A stretch of DNA of 20,250 nucleotides from positions 1 through 20,250 of the forward strand of contig DYTA01000006.1 in NCBI GenBank assembly GCA_020726205.1. Reading direction: 5' to 3'. This DNA is from Nitrosospira multiformis. Its GTDB lineage: Bacteria; Pseudomonadota; Gammaproteobacteria; Burkholderiales; UBA11063. Both the position numbers and the translations under genes were made by a program. Positions within the stretch are counted from its first letter, which is position 1; each line of letters starts with the position of its first letter. Under the pieces are notes generated by a model. It was given only the letters and a program-made list of their open reading frames with translations, had not been told where the DNA came from and did not search any database. Of the stretch, positions 1-8,415 are shown in pieces.

Positions 1-78
1 CTTAATGCGGTACAAATATCTGGCATAATTATCACGTTTATGGCTGGTTTATATTTAATTAAAAAGCAACCAAAATAA
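1..78 (+). CDS. C-terminal end of a membrane protein, probably DMT/EamA-type transporter (partial)
   Basis: An open frame enters from the left edge and ends at the TAA at 76-78, giving 25 residues. They form one hydrophobic helix (ISGIIITFMAGLYLI) followed by a short basic tail (KKQPK). A last transmembrane helix of the form 'GxxLIxxGxYL' plus a short polar tail is typical of the final segment of EamA/drug-metabolite transporters, so that family is my best guess. The fragment is too short to be certain. The gene is convergent with the acyl-CoA ligase gene, and its stop codon lies in the loop of the hairpin that ends that gene. The 5' part is outside the window. Confidence 0.5.
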   Translation, partial: LNAVQISGIIITFMAGLYLIKKQPK

Positions 79-91
79 AAACAATGGTTGC
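61..91 (-). terminator. Rho-independent terminator of the acyl-CoA ligase gene
   Basis: A 7-bp inverted repeat pairs GCAACCA (66-72) with TGGTTGC (85-91) around a 12-base loop. Read on the minus strand the stem is followed at once by five T residues (65-61). It starts ten bases past the ligase stop codon. On the plus strand the run after the stem is weaker (ATTTT), so it may also help end the convergent transporter gene. Confidence 0.6.
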
Positions 92-100
92 ATTTTAACA

Positions 101-1678
101 CTATTTATTCATATCATTAGCTAATCTATCCCGTAGTTCTCGTTTCAAAATTTTACCAGTCGCATTACGAGGTAAATTATCAATAAAAATAATTTTACGA
201 GGTTGTTTAAATGGTGCTAAGTGTGGTCGCATAAAATCACGAATTTCTGCTTCTGTTGCCGTTTCATGTTCTTTTAACTCGATATAAGCAACTGGTGTTT
301 CATTTGCCTCATTATCTTTTATACCAATAACAGCACAAGCATTCACTTTATTATGTGTATAGATAATTTCTTCAATTTCACGAGGATAGATGTTCATACC
401 TTTACTGATAATTAAGTCTTTTTTACGATCTAATATAAACACATATCCATCTTCATCAACTTTACCAATATCGCCAGTTTTAAACCAACCATTAATAATT
501 GTTTCCTCTGTGTCTTTAGGACGATTAAAATATCCCATCATCACGCAATCACCCTTAACACAAATCTCTCCAATTTCACCCCGTTGTAACTGTTTCATCT
601 CATCATCGAAACATTCAACCTGATAACTAGGTAACGCTTTACCTACAGAACCAACTCGATTTGCCCAAGGTACATTTACAGATACTACAGGTGAACATTC
701 ACTAATTCCATATCCCTGTACCAATGTACCACGCTTAAATGAATTAGCAAAACGTCTCATAGTCTCTTCAGCCAAAGGTGCGGCTCCAGAAATAAAGCCC
801 TTAACATTATGAAACCAGTGGAAATACCATGGTAATTTAGCTTTGGCTAATGCACTATATACATCTGGAACACCTGTAAAATAAGGTATTCTTTTTAACA
901 AAATCTGTTTAATTAATTTAGCAAAATCGCCTTTAGTTGCAATAGAACGAATTACAACTACTCCACTGTTGGTTACAATTGGTAATAAAACGGTTACAGT
1001 TAAAGTAAAAGCATGAAACATTGGCAGATAACAAATCATTGGAATTTTTCCATGCTTAACCTTTAACTGTTCTAAACATGAACAAACATTTGAATGAATG
1101 TTTTTGAAGGCAAGCATGGCTCCTTTAGGTTTACCAGTAGTACCTGAGGTATAAACAATAAAAGCCAAGTCATTTGCAGTTAAATTCGCAAATTTAGCAG
1201 TATTAAGAGGTGCATGAATTAGTTTAGTATAATCAATATTTTTATCGTTTTCCAGAGGAAGACCATCTACCCAAATAATTTTTTTTACATCAGTTTTAAT
1301 AATTTGCTCTTTAGTTTCTTTAGCAAACTTAGCTGATGAAAATAAAATTTTTGCTTGAGAGTCATTTAAAATATAAGATATTTCATCTTCTTTTAGAAAA
1401 TTATTAATGCCAACAACTACACCACCTAATTTACCAATGGCAAATAAATTAACAATATATTGCCATGAGTTAGACATTACTAATGCAACTTTATCTCCTG
1501 CTTGAATACCATAATCTGCAAGATAACTTGCAACTGTATCAACGTATTCCAACAATTGAAGATTTGTTATTTTAATATCTTCTTCATGAATAATTACTTT
1601 ATTTGGGGACTGTTGTGCGTTGGTCGTCACTATATTATATAAATTTTGATATTGGTATCTATTTTCAAGCTTTGTCAT
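101..1678 (-). CDS. AMP-binding acyl-CoA ligase (long-chain fatty-acid-CoA ligase-like)
   Basis: This 525-residue protein belongs to the class I adenylate-forming (ANL) superfamily, whose members activate a carboxylic acid with ATP and load it onto CoA. The large N-domain carries the phosphate-binding loop YTSGTTGKPKG at 176-186 and the QGYGISE motif at 321-327. The hinge/C-domain carries GWFKTGD at 397-403, the DRKKDLIISKG block at 417-427, and the conserved lysine K509 in PRNATGKILKREL. All core motifs are intact. There is no signal peptide or clear membrane helix, so it is probably cytoplasmic or membrane-associated like FadD. The start is supported by AGAGGTGG six or seven bases upstream. 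Best guess is a medium/long-chain fatty-acid-CoA ligase, since the length and motif spacing fit. Other acid substrates are possible, and substrate cannot be read from sequence alone. It lies 105 bases after the M48 protease gene with its own candidate promoter. Confidence 0.9.
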   Translation of the reverse strand: MTKLENRYQYQNLYNIVTTNAQQSPNKVIIHEEDIKITNLQLLEYVDTVASYLADYGIQAGDKVALVMSNSWQYIVNLFAIGKLGGVVVGINNFLKEDEISYILNDSQAKILFSSAKFAKETKEQIIKTDVKKIIWVDGLPLENDKNIDYTKLIHAPLNTAKFANLTANDLAFIVYTSGTTGKPKGAMLAFKNIHSNVCSCLEQLKVKHGKIPMICYLPMFHAFTLTVTVLLPIVTNSGVVVIRSIATKGDFAKLIKQILLKRIPYFTGVPDVYSALAKAKLPWYFHWFHNVKGFISGAAPLAEETMRRFANSFKRGTLVQGYGISECSPVVSVNVPWANRVGSVGKALPSYQVECFDDEMKQLQRGEIGEICVKGDCVMMGYFNRPKDTEETIINGWFKTGDIGKVDEDGYVFILDRKKDLIISKGMNIYPREIEEIIYTHNKVNACAVIGIKDNEANETPVAYIELKEHETATEAEIRDFMRPHLAPFKQPRKIIFIDNLPRNATGKILKRELRDRLANDMNK

Positions 1679-1714
1679 AAAACCACCTCTTATTTAACTG
1701 CCAAATGTCAATAT

Positions 1715-1746
1715 TTGTTGCTAATTATACCTTATTTACGCAACAA
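1715..1746 (-). promoter_or_regulatory. Candidate promoter with inverted repeat around the -10 box
   Basis: On the minus strand a perfect TATAAT lies at 1729-1724, about 45 bases before the ligase start codon. The hexamer 17 bases upstream (1752-1747, TACTAG) is a poor -35 box. The -10 sits between two arms of a perfect 7-bp inverted repeat, TTGTTGC (1746-1740) and GCAACAA (1721-1715), with an 18-base spacer. This could be an operator overlapping the promoter or a chance feature in AT-rich DNA. Confidence 0.33.
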
Positions 1747-1783
1747 CTAGTAGAATTTACCTATCATTTTGTTACAGTATAGT

Positions 1784-3337
1784 TTAATTACGTAAATTAC
1801 GCATCGTATCAGGAATTCTAGAACTAACTAACTGTTGAATATCATCGTCACCTGGCTGTTGAATTTTAGCTTTTAATGCTGACTGATACTGATTAAGTGC
1901 ACCACTAAAATTACCTAAGACATAATACTCTGTACCTAATCCATAGTGATAGCGAATTGGATTATCAAATTTATCATCCGCATATAAAATAGCATACTGA
2001 TCCCACACATCTGGATCCTTTGGAAAGTTTTGAACCAGTTTATCCAATCGAGTACCTGCTTTTATATAACTCCGACTAGCCATTAAAAACTCAAGTTGCC
2101 CCATCCATAAACCTTTATTATTAGGATAATCAGCTAACGCTTGATCATAAAGTTTATCCGCAAGATTAAACTGCCTCATGGCAATAAGTTGACGAGCGCG
2201 CAAACCAAGTACAGCAGGATGTGATTGATACCTAGGTTGCGTAATTTTATTCAAAGCATCAGTACTTTCTTTGATATTCTTCTTCATGAACTGAGCTAAT
2301 GAAAGCCCAAAATATTGAGCATCTAAGCTAACATAGCGCTTACTTGCAATAGCACTTTCATAAAACCGAATTGAATCATCATTACCTAACTGACGAACTC
2401 TACATTTTTCACGAATTAGTAAAAAACTATTACTATCTTGACGCATTTTAACAGGCAACTGATTCGCACGAGACTCAGCCTCACTTAGACGTTCACTTGT
2501 AACTGGATGGGTTTGTAAAAAAGCTAACGCTTCATTCGTATCAAATTTATATGTATCCTGCATTCGTTGAAAAAACTCTGGCATAGCGTGAGCATCAAAA
2601 CCTGCTTTATACATTAACTGTTGCCCAACTCGATCCGCCTCACGCTCATAATCTCGAGAAAAAGCTAACATATTTTGAACACCAACACCCTGCCCACCTT
2701 GTGCTGCAACAATAGCAAGACCTGGATTAATTGGTGCTAATAAAGCACCGGCTAAAAGACCCGCCATCCCCATCCATTGAGCTCTATTTTGTACACTAAT
2801 ATTACGAAAAATATGATGTTGAACAACGTGCCCAATTTCATGGGCTAATACTGAGGTTAACTCTGCTTCAGACAATGTATTATAAATCAAACCATTATTG
2901 GCACAAATATAACCACCAGGCAACGCAAATGCATTAATATCACGATCTTTAATTAAATAAAAATTAAACGGTTGACCTGCTAAAGGTGAGAAACTTGCTA
3001 ATTCTCCACCAATATTATTGAGATAGTCCAAACAATCATAGTCTTCTAACATACTCCCTTGGGAATAGATACTATAAATAACTTGCTGCCCAAGTTGATC
3101 TGCCTGATATGGTGTTAAATTACTTCTATCACTATCACCTAAATCAGGTAGACCATTAATTCCCTCTGCAAATGTTTTATGTGCACAAGTACTCATAGCT
3201 ATTCCATATGTAGTTGCGCTTAATACTTGCTTCAAAAAACCCCGACGAGACACATCAATTAATGCATCTCTTTGCTCTTGAGGAGTCTTATTTGAGGTTT
3301 GGTAAAGCTGCTCTAAACATTGATTTAGCAACTTCAT
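1784..3337 (-). CDS. bepA: M48 metalloprotease with TPR-like C-terminal half (BepA/YfgC-like), predicted Tat substrate
   Basis: This 517-residue periplasmic-type zinc protease has the architecture of BepA, which degrades or helps assemble outer-membrane proteins at the BAM complex. The M48 domain spans roughly 75-300, with HEIGH at 166-170 and EREAD at 231-235 (E233 the likely third zinc ligand). HPVTSERL at 277-284 matches the position of the regulatory 'His switch' of E. coli BepA. Residues ~310-505 are helical and TPR-like. The N-terminus is unusual. A 29-residue polar stretch precedes SRRGFLK (30-36), an exact twin-arginine consensus, then a short hydrophobic stretch and a possible cleavage site after TFA (A57). 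Enteric BepA uses a Sec signal. The gene starts 13 bases after bamC, which suggests a shared role in outer-membrane biogenesis. A TAGGTAA sequence precedes the ATG. The family assignment is firm; equivalence to BepA is inferred. Confidence 0.87.
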   Translation of the reverse strand: MKLLNQCLEQLYQTSNKTPQEQRDALIDVSRRGFLKQVLSATTYGIAMSTCAHKTFAEGINGLPDLGDSDRSNLTPYQADQLGQQVIYSIYSQGSMLEDYDCLDYLNNIGGELASFSPLAGQPFNFYLIKDRDINAFALPGGYICANNGLIYNTLSEAELTSVLAHEIGHVVQHHIFRNISVQNRAQWMGMAGLLAGALLAPINPGLAIVAAQGGQGVGVQNMLAFSRDYEREADRVGQQLMYKAGFDAHAMPEFFQRMQDTYKFDTNEALAFLQTHPVTSERLSEAESRANQLPVKMRQDSNSFLLIREKCRVRQLGNDDSIRFYESAIASKRYVSLDAQYFGLSLAQFMKKNIKESTDALNKITQPRYQSHPAVLGLRARQLIAMRQFNLADKLYDQALADYPNNKGLWMGQLEFLMASRSYIKAGTRLDKLVQNFPKDPDVWDQYAILYADDKFDNPIRYHYGLGTEYYVLGNFSGALNQYQSALKAKIQQPGDDDIQQLVSSRIPDTMRNLRN

Positions 3338-3350
3338 AATAATTTACCTA

Positions 3351-4463
3351 TTATTGTAATTGAGTAGCCAGTTCAGTAAGGTATTTTTGCTGATGTTCAG
3401 TAAATTTAGGATCTATACTGTTATTATCATATAATTTAAGAGAAATAGCAGTTTGATTACCTTGAGCTGTTAATTTTACTGAATACAATGCTTTTGGACC
3501 TAATTGTTTATTATCTGATTCCGAACCAAACCATTTTTGTAAAAAGCTTGGATCTGGATCTTCAATTTGCGATTGTAATGGATAAACATCATATTCACCA
3601 TTTGCTCGGTTTTTATCAACAACTCCTAAACCGACACGATCTAATGCTATTGCAGTACGCCACCAAGCTCTATCAAATTGATCATTGACAATTACCTGAT
3701 TATTCACAACCGTTGCATTTTTAATAACTGTAGCATTAACTGCCGCAACTGCCTTTTTGATTTCTTCTTGAGGCAATCCAGCAAATGTCATATACTGAGT
3801 TAAAAATTCTAATTCTAGTTGTGGATTTGGTGGACGTGGAATCCATTTAGTTTGTTGTTGATCTGAAGACGCTTTAGTTGAAGTATTAGCAATTCCAGGT
3901 GAACTACACCCTAAATATTCTTCATCCATTTGATAGTTAGTCGCCATCATCACCACATTATTACCATTTTGCCACAATGTCACTCGATACATATACATTG
4001 AATTTAATGAATACATACTTCCCCAGCCAATCCAATCAAAAATTCCACGGAGACTATTTCCTTGTGGAACTGCTGTATTACGAGAAGCCCAATCAGATTG
4101 TATTACACCAATAGCTGGGTTTTGATATTTTACAGTCAATCCAACTTGATTAACATATGCCAAAACCATTGGCCACACAGTATTTACAGTTTGGCTCTCC
4201 ATAACTAACCAACGTTGAGAACCTCCAGTTGCGATATACATATTACTAACATTATTAACTTGATAACCAGCTTGTCCACTTAAATTATTCATTTTATATG
4301 ATGTAGATAAATCAGGCGAAGACAAACCAGGTGGTGTAGCTAAATCAACAGATTGACGAGGTGCCGCAGAAGTAAAAACTGCCTGAGTATCAACGGTACT
4401 ACATGCAGCTAATAAACCTGCAATAACTAAACTCAACAAACTATACTTAAAATTATTTTGCAT
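3351..4463 (-). CDS. bamC: Outer-membrane protein assembly lipoprotein BamC (NlpB/DapX family)
   Basis: This 370-residue lipoprotein has a short basic N-terminus, a hydrophobic stretch and the lipobox LAAC, with the lipidated cysteine at C21. It is followed by a low-complexity region containing the DLATPPGLSSPD segment (40-51), which resembles the part of BamC that binds BamD. The first helix-grip domain begins near residue 83. RWLVMES followed by GVIQSDW (119-125) is characteristic of the BamC/NlpB family. A second domain occupies about 255-370. BamC is an accessory part of the BAM complex that inserts beta-barrel proteins in the outer membrane. The start lies one base past the dapA stop and its GAGGGA ribosome-binding site is inside dapA, so translation is probably coupled. 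The dapA-bamC order is common in beta- and gammaproteobacteria and supports both calls. Confidence 0.88.
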   Translation of the reverse strand: MQNNFKYSLLSLVIAGLLAACSTVDTQAVFTSAAPRQSVDLATPPGLSSPDLSTSYKMNNLSGQAGYQVNNVSNMYIATGGSQRWLVMESQTVNTVWPMVLAYVNQVGLTVKYQNPAIGVIQSDWASRNTAVPQGNSLRGIFDWIGWGSMYSLNSMYMYRVTLWQNGNNVVMMATNYQMDEEYLGCSSPGIANTSTKASSDQQQTKWIPRPPNPQLELEFLTQYMTFAGLPQEEIKKAVAAVNATVIKNATVVNNQVIVNDQFDRAWWRTAIALDRVGLGVVDKNRANGEYDVYPLQSQIEDPDPSFLQKWFGSESDNKQLGPKALYSVKLTAQGNQTAISLKLYDNNSIDPKFTEHQQKYLTELATQLQ

Positions 4464-4464
4464 T

Positions 4465-5346
4465 CTAATCCCTCTTAATTAAATTTAATGCATTCTGTAA
4501 ATCATTATGGTAATGATTACTTAACTCGGTTAAAGGTAAACGTAAAGTTGCCGATTTCAATCTATTTTCAACAAAAAGCCCCCATTTAACTGGAATAGGA
4601 TTCGCCTCAATAAAAAGCAAATCATATAACTTAATCAAGCGTTGATTAATCAATAAAGCCTCTTTCTGGTTACTACTTAAAGCATAATCACACATTTGAC
4701 TAAATAATTGTGGACAAATATTACTTACCACAGATATAACTCCATTACCACCAGCTAACATAAATGCCAAACCACTTGCATCATCACCAGAAAATAGTAA
4801 AAAGTGCTCTGGTTTATTAGCTAATAAATATGTACAGCGTTTAATATCTCCTGTTGCATCTTTTATACCAATAATATTATTAACATTAGCTAAGCGTAAA
4901 ATTGTATCATCATGTAAATCAATAGCGGTTCTACTAGGTACATTATATAAAATAACTGGATAAGCAGACTCTTTAGCTACAGCAACAAAATGCTGATATA
5001 AACCATCTTGTGTAGGCTTAACATAATAAGGCACCAAACACATTAAATAATCAACACCACTAACTTGATTAACTTTGCGAATAAAATCTAAAGTTGGTGA
5101 TGTAGCAGCAGTACCACTACCAACAATAACTTTTACTCTACCCGAGTTAACTTCAATAACGTGTTTAATTATTGCGAATTTTTCTTCTTCACTCAATGCA
5201 GCGGATTCCCCTGTTGACCCAACAACAACTAAGCCACTAACCCCACTATCAATTTGCCAATTAACAAATTTTGTTAAACTATCATAATCAATCTCACCAT
5301 TGTGAAACATTGGCGTAACAATCGCCGTAATACATCCTCGTAACAT
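4465..5346 (-). CDS. dapA: 4-hydroxy-tetrahydrodipicolinate synthase
   Basis: This 293-residue class I aldolase condenses pyruvate with aspartate semialdehyde, the first committed step to diaminopimelate and lysine. Full length and family signatures are present: the active-site loop GSTGES (43-48), PYYVKPTQDGLYQHF, YNVPSRT (134-140, tyrosine and arginine of the active site) and the Schiff-base lysine K162 in GIKDATGD. The C-terminus has the usual NPIPVKW and RLPL segments. One difference is S44, where the E. coli enzyme has Thr44 of the proton relay. Serine is conservative, and GSTGE is also typical of the related N-acetylneuraminate lyases. The rest of the protein and the neighbouring bamC argue strongly for DapA. 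The start is supported by AGAGGTT a few bases upstream. The gene follows pilZ by 10 bases. Confidence 0.95.
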   Translation of the reverse strand: MLRGCITAIVTPMFHNGEIDYDSLTKFVNWQIDSGVSGLVVVGSTGESAALSEEEKFAIIKHVIEVNSGRVKVIVGSGTAATSPTLDFIRKVNQVSGVDYLMCLVPYYVKPTQDGLYQHFVAVAKESAYPVILYNVPSRTAIDLHDDTILRLANVNNIIGIKDATGDIKRCTYLLANKPEHFLLFSGDDASGLAFMLAGGNGVISVVSNICPQLFSQMCDYALSSNQKEALLINQRLIKLYDLLFIEANPIPVKWGLFVENRLKSATLRLPLTELSNHYHNDLQNALNLIKRD

Positions 5347-5356
5347 TCTAACCTCT

Positions 5357-5686
5357 TTAAAACGTATAGCTTACCTGTTGATTTTGTAAAAGTCCACCTA
5401 ACATAATTTCAATTTTTGATCTAGCTTCTAATCCTGTTTTATCTCCAGTAAATTGAACACCAATACCAGCTGGATAACCAACTGCAGTTTCTGGACTTAT
5501 CCAATTAACACTTGCATTTACAGCAATACTTTCATTAGTTTCAGGTAAGGTAATTAATAAAAAAACATCTGCCCCCAAATCATAATCAAAACGTCCTTTC
5601 ACAAATAACCCACCATTTTTAAATTGCTGAATATACATTTTAATTAAATCCTGTTTACTAGGTATTGGTACTTTTATAATGTTCAT
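5357..5686 (-). CDS. pilZ: Type IV pilus assembly protein PilZ
   Basis: This is a 109-residue single-domain PilZ protein. The segment NGGLFVKGRFDYDLGADVFLLITL and the later PAGIGVQF match the pilus-type PilZ subgroup (as in Pseudomonas and Neisseria). The N-terminal RxxxR and the D/NxSxxG motifs needed for cyclic-di-GMP binding are absent, with NGGLFVKG in place of the second. Members of this subgroup do not bind the nucleotide but bind the PilB ATPase and are required for pilus assembly. The gene here is in the same tight run as pilB, pilC and pilD, which fits that partnership. In Pseudomonas pilZ sits elsewhere, next to holB. The ribosome-binding site is weak (AAGAAA), and the gene starts five bases after the asmA-like stop, so it may rely on coupling. 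Confidence 0.9.
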   Translation of the reverse strand: MNIIKVPIPSKQDLIKMYIQQFKNGGLFVKGRFDYDLGADVFLLITLPETNESIAVNASVNWISPETAVGYPAGIGVQFTGDKTGLEARSKIEIMLGGLLQNQQVSYTF

Positions 5687-5691
5687 AATAA

Positions 5692-7797
5692 TTATTTCTT
5701 TTCTTTTTTTGACAATGTTTTTTTTGATGAAGGTATAATTTTAGTCGCATTTAATGTCATATTTTGAATATATATTTTGGGACTAAATAAGTTACCGTTA
5801 ATAATAATAGGAATAGAAACAGATTTCAAATTTTGTGTATTATGCGGTAGAATACTAGCGATTACTAGATTATAATTCAGTGTCGTATCTGCAAAGTTAA
5901 TTACACCACTTCCTTTAGCTGTAATTGTAGGAGAGCTAAACTTAATAGCACCAGCTTTTGAAATTCCATCTTTAAACTCAAAATCTGCACCCAAACTAGT
6001 AAAATTAGTCATAACAGCCGCTCCATTTTGGAATGCAGCTAAATTCTCAGGACTTAAAAACAAACTAAAATCAATACCACTAAATCCACCATTATTTACA
6101 GACATATTAATTTTACCACTTAATTTTTTATGTAAATCAGCGTAACTATTGACTCCTTGCGCAGAAGTATTAATAACCACATCAGCTAAACCTTTAATTG
6201 CTGATACACCAAATAGACTATTAAATGCACTTTGTAAATTAATATTTTTAATAATATTTTGAAAATCTACATTATATGATTCACCAATTTTAGTGACTGA
6301 CATCGTACCATTTAATGCACCACCATAACCAAGACCACTAAAATTACTTACATCTAATTTATTGTGATCTATATTAATTTGAGTAGTGATATTATTCAAA
6401 GCTACATTGACTAACTTTAATTGATTAAGTTTTAAATTGGCAACAATATTTGCAGAGCCTAACCAATTAAACGGCAGGCTTTCCTGATTATAATACAACG
6501 AAACTTTTTCTTTATTATTTGCCATAAATCTACTTGCATCGAAAAAATTTAGGGTTGCATCAAGTTTAATATTGGGTATTGACTCACCAAATTTATAATC
6601 TAAATTTACAGACGCTGGAGATTGATTAATTTTACCTGACGATTGAAAACCAATTAACTGATTATTAGTATCCAAACTACATTTACCAGATAAGTTACTA
6701 TCAAATAAGATTTCTTGATGACTTAATCGCGCATATTTCAAACTAACATCACAATTACTATTCACATTAAAATTACTATCAAATTTGAAACTTGGTAAAT
6801 CAACATCCATTACTAAATTATGTTCTGAACTCAAAATTTCAAATTTACTAGATAATTGACTAACTTGAAAATGGTTAAAATCATTACTGTTTAAACGATC
6901 CGTATTTAAGATTAAACTCTTATTGGATGCATTATTAATACCATTTAACGTACTAGATAAGTTATTTATAGTTATCCCGTAACTAGACAGTAAAGCATTT
7001 TCTAAAGTTATAACACCCTGATAATTGTCTAACTTAACACTTCCACGCCCATTTTCAAGCCATAACTCTTGTAATTTATAGGCATAATGTCCAGTAGATT
7101 GAATCTCAAAATTATATTTCGGTGACGATAATGACATTGTTAAAGTCTGCAAATTAATATTATCATCGTCAATTTTGGAAACCTGACCTTGCATACTAAA
7201 TTTAGCCGCATATTTAATCAAATTAAACTGCATAGTAAATGCAGGATTTTCCTCCAGATTATCAATACGTAACGCGGCATCTTTTAAAATGAACGTACCA
7301 CTGTGATTCATAACTGTAAAATTACTTACCGATAAATGAGTAATATTTTTAAATTCAGAATGAGCTATGTTTTGATAGTTCAACAACTCAGTATAATTCG
7401 TTTGTTTTGAATCACCTTGATAATATGTTAATCCATTTAATGCTGCTCTACGTACACGATAATGACCCACGATCAAATCTAACCACGATAATTGAAAATT
7501 AGCCGTATTTACATGTAAAACTTTATGCTTTGCTTTATCCTCAACGGTTAAATCTGAAATAAACAAACTTAAACCATGCCATGAACGAGGCTCAACACTA
7601 CCATTAATTACTACCGAATAATTTTTATTATTAAATTGATTAATTACCATCTGCTTAACTTGTTGCGCATCAAACAAATAATAGAAAAAAATTAATGGAA
7701 GACAAAAAGTTACAAAAAATATTAAAAATGTAACCCAACCAATTAAACGAATAACAGATTTAGGTAGTCCAAATGTAACTTTATTTGTTATTTTCAT
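5692..7797 (-). CDS. AsmA-family inner-membrane-anchored protein
   Basis: This 701-residue protein has one strongly hydrophobic N-terminal helix (about 15-42) and then a very long periplasmic region rich in alternating hydrophobic beta-strand patterns and Asn/Ser. Its start (a membrane helix, then VINGSVEPRSWHGLSLFISDLTV) matches AsmA, and the C-terminal ~200 residues, which include SFNSLFGVSAIKG-like and GGFSGIDFSLFL-like segments, resemble the AsmA C-terminal domain. AsmA-like proteins share the bridge-like lipid-transfer fold with TamB and YhdP and affect outer-membrane lipid or porin assembly. That role is known for the family and inferred here. Its start codon directly abuts the coaE stop codon, and a TGAGGT ribosome-binding site lies in the end of coaE, so the two are probably translationally coupled. 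Which AsmA paralogue it is cannot be settled by eye. Confidence 0.8.
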   Translation of the reverse strand: MKITNKVTFGLPKSVIRLIGWVTFLIFFVTFCLPLIFFYYLFDAQQVKQMVINQFNNKNYSVVINGSVEPRSWHGLSLFISDLTVEDKAKHKVLHVNTANFQLSWLDLIVGHYRVRRAALNGLTYYQGDSKQTNYTELLNYQNIAHSEFKNITHLSVSNFTVMNHSGTFILKDAALRIDNLEENPAFTMQFNLIKYAAKFSMQGQVSKIDDDNINLQTLTMSLSSPKYNFEIQSTGHYAYKLQELWLENGRGSVKLDNYQGVITLENALLSSYGITINNLSSTLNGINNASNKSLILNTDRLNSNDFNHFQVSQLSSKFEILSSEHNLVMDVDLPSFKFDSNFNVNSNCDVSLKYARLSHQEILFDSNLSGKCSLDTNNQLIGFQSSGKINQSPASVNLDYKFGESIPNIKLDATLNFFDASRFMANNKEKVSLYYNQESLPFNWLGSANIVANLKLNQLKLVNVALNNITTQINIDHNKLDVSNFSGLGYGGALNGTMSVTKIGESYNVDFQNIIKNINLQSAFNSLFGVSAIKGLADVVINTSAQGVNSYADLHKKLSGKINMSVNNGGFSGIDFSLFLSPENLAAFQNGAAVMTNFTSLGADFEFKDGISKAGAIKFSSPTITAKGSGVINFADTTLNYNLVIASILPHNTQNLKSVSIPIIINGNLFSPKIYIQNMTLNATKIIPSSKKTLSKKEKK

Positions 7798-8403
7798 TTA
7801 AAACCTCATATTCAAATAACTATTATGCAACTTAATTACTTGTCTTTTAAGTTCATCTAAATCACCATTATTAAAAATAATATCATCAGCATTAGCTAAT
7901 TGTTGCTCACGACTAACTTGCTGCAATAAAATATTATCAACTTGTATCTTAGTTAATCCACTACGGTGTGCTAATCGTTTAATTAATAAGTCATACTCTG
8001 AATCAACAAAGATATTTCTTAAAGTTAATTGTAAATATTTTGGACTACGAAATAATAAAGGAACTACAAGCATCGTATAACAATAATTACTTGCTCGAAT
8101 ATTGTTTAAATCAGATTTAACTTGATTCAAGATAAGAGGATGTAAAATACTCTCTAATTTAAGCCGATATTTTTCATTATTAAATACTAATTCTCGTAAT
8201 TTAACTCGATCTAACGAACCATCTGATAATAATATTGAAGTGCCAAAAAAGCTTACTAAATTAATTAAACCAATTTGATTAGGTGCAGTTATCTGGTGTG
8301 CAATAACATCAGTATCAATTATTTTCACACCTAATTCAGCAAATAATTCAGCAACAGTTGATTTACCACTACCAATTAACCCAGTTAATCCAATAACTAA
8401 CAT
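7798..8403 (-). CDS. coaE: Dephospho-CoA kinase
   Basis: This 201-residue P-loop kinase phosphorylates the 3'-hydroxyl of dephospho-CoA, the last step of CoA synthesis, in the cytoplasm. The Walker A loop GLIGSGKST is at residues 8-16. It is followed by the IIDTDVIAHQI segment (catalytic aspartates near 30-32), HPLI in the lid region, and VVPLLFRS, all typical of CoaE. Length is normal. It lies 12 bases downstream of pilD. The pilD-coaE adjacency is widespread in proteobacteria and supports the identification. The small zinc-binding YacG protein that often follows coaE is absent here; the asmA-like gene takes its place. The ribosome-binding site is poor. Confidence 0.95.
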   Translation of the reverse strand: MLVIGLTGLIGSGKSTVAELFAELGVKIIDTDVIAHQITAPNQIGLINLVSFFGTSILLSDGSLDRVKLRELVFNNEKYRLKLESILHPLILNQVKSDLNNIRASNYCYTMLVVPLLFRSPKYLQLTLRNIFVDSEYDLLIKRLAHRSGLTKIQVDNILLQQVSREQQLANADDIIFNNGDLDELKRQVIKLHNSYLNMRF

Positions 8404-8415
8404 ACTATACTAATT

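Noticed and set aside
390..623. Plus-strand open frame of 77 codons within the acyl-CoA ligase gene
   Set aside because: It lies entirely opposite intact ligase coding sequence with conserved motifs; its translation has no recognisable domain. The same applies to the plus-strand frames at 3488-3688, 5075-5287, 10193-10396, 10581-10766, 12539-12733 and 13517-13711.
5357..5686. Cyclic-di-GMP receptor function for the PilZ protein
   Set aside because: The arginine motif and D/NxSxxG are missing, as in the pilus-assembly PilZ subgroup that does not bind the nucleotide.
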